64,000 bases of DNA from Lagopus muta (lineage: Eukaryota > Chordata > Aves > Galliformes > Phasianidae). The notes under the pieces were generated by a model. The model did no database searches, was not told the DNA's origin, and saw only the letters and a list, made by a program, of their open reading frames with translations. The position numbers and the translations under genes were made by a program. Shown here one piece after another: positions 59,120-64,000 of this stretch. The stretch covers positions 138,845,957 through 138,909,956 of the forward strand of contig NC_064433.1 in the NCBI RefSeq assembly GCF_023343835.1, in the 5' to 3' direction. Numbering within the stretch: position 1 is the stretch's first letter; every line of letters begins with the position of its first letter.

Positions 59120-60263
59120 AAATGTATTTTATTAGTTGTATGGCTGGTTCCATGTTTGTTGGATTTTTCACAGTATCCCTTTGCATGGATAATAGCAAAA
59201 GCAGGACAAATACAACAAATATGTATGCAGCAATATTTCCATTGGATAAGCTATCCAAAAGAAGATAATATATTATACCTAGTTGCCAAAGGCTCATATA
59301 TGGTGTATATACTTTCATATTTATATATATATATATACTGCATATATATATTTATACACACAGAATACACATATATGTATGAGTGCAGAAATTATGAAGT
59401 CAGAAATCCAATTTGTCCTACTGTACTGAGCCTAATTTCATCATGTTTCTTTCTATGCTCAACTTGTTTACATACATGCATGCACATATTCCCTGAGATT
59501 GAGGTGTTAAAGCATCTTATATATCTTATTTCCGGTAAAACTCATCTTAATTAGTAAATACTAACAGATTTTAGTAATGTCCTTTTGTCCTCAGGGAAGA
59601 AGCAAGGCAGTGGCAACCATTCTACATACTTAGGAGCTTTTGCTTCATTATCCTGTGCTTTTAGATTTTTTTCCTTCCCCAAACAAATTTCTATGTCAAA
59701 CTAAGAAACAAACAACAAAAATAAACAGAAACTAGCCGACACCACTCTATTGTGATGAATAATATAGTTTCATTACCCTTCCTTGTACTCTATGCTTCAG
59801 GGTAGAAGCTTTTTTTTGTTTGTTTTTTTGTTTGTTTGTTTGTTTGTTTGTGAAACAAAGCAAAGTAAGATGCAATTGTGTTTTAGGTTTCCATTTCTGT
59901 ATAAAAACAGAATGGTCCTGTGTTCACGCTATACTTTATGTTCAACTCTTTCTTTGATTTGCTTCACTGAAATTACTTCAAAGCCAAAAAACCACGTCCT
60001 TACAGCTGTTGTTTAGAGACTCCCATTGTGTAAAATAAATTGTCTTTCTGGTAATCACGTGACGTTTTTATCTTACAAGTACGTCTGGTCTACTTCCTGT
60101 TTTGGGTTTGCTTATTAGACCAAAGAATAGATTTCAGAAGCTGATGGAGGAAGGAAAGAGACTGAATTGGCAGTTATAGGAGAATTCAGTTTCTTTTTTC
60201 TTTGACAAATGCATTGGAAGAAGAAGAAAATTGCACTAAGCATAGTTACAAAAATAAAGGGCT
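59120..60263. other. Downstream flank or 3' UTR of TNFSF13B; simple repeats
   Basis: AT-rich sequence with a TA-rich stretch near 59316-59380 and a (tttg)n tract at about 59828-59852. No coding signal. The proximal part is probably TNFSF13B 3' UTR, with no confident polyadenylation site. Confidence 0.4.
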
Positions 60264-60376
60264 TCAGAGGAGTCTAACTGCACCAAAAAAAGTACCATCT
60301 CCATCCAAGGATATTTTAGCTCTTCTTCGTGGTATTGTAAGTTGAAGCTCGTCTCCTTCTTCTAATTTTGCAATGC
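60264..60376 (-). CDS. TNFSF13B: TNFSF13B terminal exon
   Basis: 113 nt encoding the last beta strands of the TNF domain (GIAKLEEGDELQLTIPRR to the C-terminus) and TGA. Entered in phase 1. Confidence 0.95.
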
Positions 60377-62792
60377 CTGACAAAAGATTTGGAATATTTT
60401 TAGTTAATATTTCACAGACATTATTGTCATAAAAGTTCTTGAAAACGTCATTGCGTATCGTCAAAGAAATCTAAGCATGGCTTGTTACTTGTAACAAGTG
60501 CTCGTTTTATCTTTAGGCACAACCTTATGTAGTTCAGACCACCCAAATCTTACACTTGACAGCCTCTGTGGAGCTGGGCCCACCTTCCTTTCCTTAGCAA
60601 TTCCATTCTGTACTCAGTGCGTCAGTTCACTTAAGCAAACGCTGCCAAAAAAAAACCCAAATCACATAACTGCAGTGCGCCCAGATTGCACATCTTATGG
60701 TGATGTGGCAGCCAGGTCAGCACTGGGCACTGCTGGTCCTAGATGGCTCTGTTCCCACGCTTATGGGGGAGATTTCATCAGCTTTACCAACCCAAGTGAA
60801 GTTAGCAGACATCAGGTGACCCAGTGCAACTGCAGAACTCAGAAGTCTATTTCCTTCAAGCCACACATCAGCTGATGTGATAACTGAAAGCACATAGCTT
60901 TCATGCTGCAGTCACTGAACTGGGAGCAAAGGTGACTTCTGCAGCAATACATGCTCAACAGCACGAGACGCTGCAACAAGATTTGGTTTTCCAGGTGAAA
61001 GCAAGTGGTGGGAAAGCAAGAATCATGAAGTGGCAGGATGGAGTAGAGATCTTAGTTAAGAAAGAAATGGTGCAGGTAGGGAGCATAATGCAAGGGTAGG
61101 ACAAAAAAATACATGAAATTGAAAGTAATTGTGGTGTCCAAATATGTGGATGGTGGGGCAGGAAGTTTGGACAGCCCCAATTTCTGTGAGGGAAAAAAAA
61201 ATTCCTTCCCAGTCCCATTTGTTTAGTGCCATCCAGCCACCAACAGTCAGCTCCTGTTACCGAATGTTACTCACATTTTACACAAGATATTGAAAAAAAA
61301 GATGGCTTTTATTCACAGAGACCTTGCTAGAAAATAACAAAGCTGAAAATCCCCAAATCCCTGAGCAAAGAAGAAAGGCAGACAGATAAGAGCTACTGAA
61401 CGTGGTTTGATAGACCTAGACAATAATTCCTGAAATGCTACAGCAGGAAAATACATACATATTATGCACTGAGCTTACTGGACTTGCATCAGATATTTTA
61501 ATGGGTCGTCTTTTATGGTGCTTCTCATTAGTGCAGTCAAAAATCTCTTCACAGAAGTTAACTCTTTTTCATCTAACCAAATAATAAATGTGCAGTAGTA
61601 ATTATTAGGAGTAGAGATTTAAGCTGATAATGAACATTCTTGAAAAGCGAGGTGTGTAAAAATTGGGTGGCTAAAATTCAAGTGTGCTCCTAAATATTTT
61701 ACTGGCATACTCAAATGAAGAATTCAATACTTAAGCTCAGTTTTCTTCTAGGACAGCATGTAGTCCTTTTGTCTGCTTCAGGCATTTAACTGTGAAAGCA
61801 CCAAAGTATCCAAGCATTTTATAAGGTTAACGGAGAGAGGGGAATTGCTGAGGTCATGTAATTACGTGGATCAAGTTCAACTGTTGAGGCTTTATATAAA
61901 GCCATACTTTTCAAAAGTATTCTGCAGTTTTGCAATTGACTGGCTCTGTGAATGCAGTTCATTTTCTTTATAACTCCCACAATCTTTTATCACCCACCAC
62001 TGCAGATTCCATTTAATACAGTTTATTTGCCAACGACAGAAAGAAAAAATTTAGATGTTTACCAGCAGTATAGCAAGAATTATTCGGATAAGACTGTGGC
62101 ATATTTTGGATGCAACGAAATAATGTGACCAAGCTGAGATCATCACCAAACACGTGAGCTTTCTTCCTCTGTATTAGATGTCCCATTGCAAATGTTGTAT
62201 CAGTATATAAAACCTGCAGGATGAAGAGGTACAGACCTCAAACATTTTGTATGGAGACATTAGAAATCCTTTAAAAGCCAGATGCTGAAGTGAATTGAGC
62301 TTTCTTACCTGGCCATATATGAAAAAATATCCTGTTTCTTTGATCACTATTTTATTTCCCTGTTCTTCCAGAGCTGTTCCACGCTTAAAGCTCAGAAGCC
62401 AAGGGACAATGCTTGAATCATCTAAAAGAAATAAGGATTTTGAAGTAATCAAAAAACAAAATAGAACACCAACCCACAAATTCACTTCCCTAGTTTTCAT
62501 CTGCCAAAAGTTAAGAAAGCTGACTTTCAGTTAAGACTTCCAGTCTCACTGGATTTCCCCCTTTAAAGAGGATATTTGCAAGAACTGTCCAGATGCAGAG
62601 ACTGCATTATTTTATTTTATTAATTTATTTTTAAATCAGGCCAGATAACTCATTTATTGCTTTGAAGCTAGCTAAAATAGGGAAGAGAGCTAAGGCATGG
62701 AAAAGTTAGCTATCAACCATGGAATATATTCCTACCTTTCTGTTGGATATCACTTTTGCTGTCTGCAATCAGTTGCAAGCAGGCCTGCAGCA
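60264..62792 (-). CDS. TNFSF13B: TNFSF13B (BAFF), last four exons; gene continues beyond the window
   Basis: Exons on the minus strand are 62792-62736, 62421-62309, 62213-62063 and 60376-60264. All have AG acceptors and GT donors, and phases agree (1, 1, 0, 1). BAFF is a type II membrane cytokine, released by cleavage, that supports B-cell survival through BAFF-R, TACI and BCMA. The exons encode LQACLQLIADSKSDIQQK, VPWLLSFKRGTALEE, KETGYFFIYGQ, MGHLIQRKKAHVFGDDLSL, RCIQNMP, NNSCY and GIAKLEEGDELQL, ending FGAVRLL and TGA. These match the known TNF-homology domain, with the disulphide cysteine pair and the HVFGD flap kept. The cytoplasmic, transmembrane and stalk exons were not found and should lie past 64 kb. 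Confidence 0.95.
60377..62062 (-). other. TNFSF13B: TNFSF13B intron before the last exon
   Basis: About 1.7 kb with no recognised gene or large repeat. Confidence 0.85.
62063..62213 (-). CDS. TNFSF13B: TNFSF13B TNF-domain exon with the flap loop
   Basis: 151 nt, phase 0 in and 1 out. It encodes VLYTDTTFAMGHLIQRKK, the AHVFGDD flap that in mammals lets trimers build larger assemblies, RCIQNMP and an NNSCY segment with a potential N-glycosylation site. Confidence 0.95.
62309..62421 (-). CDS. TNFSF13B: TNFSF13B TNF-domain first exon
   Basis: 113 nt, phase 1 in and 0 out, encoding DDSSIVPWLLSFKRGTALEE and on to YFFIYGQ. Confidence 0.95.
62736..62792 (-). CDS. TNFSF13B: TNFSF13B 57-nt stalk/TNF-domain junction exon
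   Basis: 57 nt, phase 1-1, encoding (V)LQACLQLIADSKSDIQQK. The symmetric 57-nt exon corresponds to the one skipped in mammalian delta-BAFF, and skipping it here would also keep the frame. Confidence 0.92.
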
Positions 62793-63775
62793 CTGCAAAG
62801 TGAAAGCATACAAATCATTTGTAGAATACAATAAACTTTTGAATTACTTATTAAAAAAAAAAAAAAGGATGAACACACAAAAAAATTCTTAGTCTCAACG
62901 ATTTGAAAACAGAATCTTTGTACTAATTTCAAGGTAGGTCTTAAACGTGCCAGGACAAAATTCATACTGCAGTGCGTACTTCTCTCAGAGAACATGCAGA
63001 TGAGTGTGAGCCTCAGACATTGGCATAAATTATACTTGCTTGTTTTAATCTTTGGTCCTAATATAGTTTACAAATGCAGCAGTAAGTCAGATGAGGTAAG
63101 AACCATAGATCAATTAGCTCTGTTAATTTTCAGTGCAAAAGCTCAAAAGACTCCAACCCTGTCAGCTATGAGAGATACCAGATTTTCTAATGATACTTAC
63201 TATATTACTTAAATTAGTTTCCAGTTATGGATTCTGTAAAATGTTAATGATATGTATTGGCTACGGAGTAATTTCAAAAATAGCAAGCGTAAACTCTCAA
63301 AATCCATCCAGATTTTCAGTACATCCAGATGTACTTTCAGTGTATTTTTCAGTCCTTCATCCTGTACACTAAGAGGGAAAGTACAGAAATGACTGGTAGT
63401 AAATAAGTGCACAGACAGCAAATACCTTAGTATGTGACAAAAAAAAATGAAGTATTACTCAAAACTGTAGAGGCTGAAGATGCTAAAGAGTAAATAGGAT
63501 ATTGAGCTGTGAAAAAAATACTGTGCTATTTTGAAATAAAAGCTCCAGAGTGATTTGAAGATATTTAAAAACTAAAAGTAAAAATCTGCTAACCTCTTCT
63601 GTCAGTATACAGAATAAAAGACAAAGGGATAGAGTAGATTTTCATGAGAACATCTGCTTGTAGGGGTATTCTGAAGGCCAGAAAGCAAAGTTGTCACATT
63701 TACTACACTCTTCAGAAACAAATGCTAAGTTAAAAGAAGAAAATTCTGCCTTAGATTGCTGGAACTCTATTTTTG

Positions 63776-63806
<31 letters not shown>

Positions 63807-64000
63807 CCCTCTCTCCAATAAAAATGCTATGGGCCTGATTCAAATACTCTTACTATAAAGGGCAGTGCCCTATTCCATGAGATCACATTTCTACACCTGT
63901 CAGTGGCAGCCCTGTGCCAAACCATGTGCTCATCGGCACCCACCTCTCACTGCACTGTATGGAATGACAGGATTGGAGAAGAAAGCAGCCTCCTGCACAT
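62793..64000 (-). other. TNFSF13B: TNFSF13B intron upstream of the 57-nt exon
   Basis: No further BAFF exon was recognised up to the window edge. It contains an A-run near 62852-62866 and a T-run at 63781-63806. Confidence 0.6.
63781..63806 (+). repeat. Poly-T run
   Basis: 26 consecutive T. Confidence 0.95.

Noticed and set aside
63590-63640. Possible upstream TNFSF13B exon ending at a 'gaagaggttagc' donor-like site
   Set aside because: The translation before it does not resemble the BAFF stalk, and no acceptor and frame pairing supports it.

Overview
The window looks like nuclear DNA of a galliform bird, probably chicken or a close relative. The evidence is many CR1 LINE fragments with their typical short 3' tail repeats, avian-type endogenous retroviruses, and four exons near the right end whose translation matches the TNF-homology domain of BAFF (TNFSF13B). 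There are no bacterial operons, tRNA or rRNA genes, or CRISPR arrays. Most of the sequence is intron, intergenic DNA or repeats.

The most interesting content is an unnamed, locally duplicated family of small single-pass (type I) membrane proteins. Gene A (about 12.4-17.5 kb, minus strand) and gene C (about 33.9-40.3 kb, plus strand) lie on the two arms of a large imperfect inverted repeat. I could trace splice sites and phases by eye: a signal-peptide exon, several tiny phase 1-1 cassette exons (57, 63, 72 and 72 nt), a 148-nt transmembrane exon and a terminal cytoplasmic-tail exon. The exons sum to multiples of three: 843 nt (280 aa) for A and 990 nt (329 aa) for C. Gene C has an extra copy of the 63+72-nt cassette pair, now separated from the first by inserted CR1 elements. 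A third locus, B (28.5-31.3 kb), keeps only the tail exon and 3' flank. A fourth, D (10.45-10.79 kb), is an old decayed tail exon. Signal-peptide exons are duplicated as well: two near-identical copies plus a diverged type in A, and one good plus one frameshifted copy in C. I do not recognise the family.

Region by region: 0-10.4 kb is gene-poor with scattered CR1 and simple repeats. 10.4-17.8 kb holds relic D and gene A, with an old retroviral integrase fragment downstream. 17.8-28.5 kb has an internally deleted minus-strand ERV (19.46-20.84 kb) and several CR1s. 28.5-31.3 kb is fragment B, and 31.4-32.2 kb is a CR1. 32.7-42.7 kb is gene C and its flank, the flank being a direct repeat of B. 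43.0-49.9 kb is a complete-length but broken betaretrovirus-like ERV with two LTRs, a lysine-type primer site and a dUTPase-like region. 50-60 kb is unremarkable apart from three CR1s. 60.26-62.79 kb carries the last four exons of TNFSF13B on the minus strand; its 5' exons lie outside the window.

All splice assignments rest on reading the sequence. No alignment or expression data were available.
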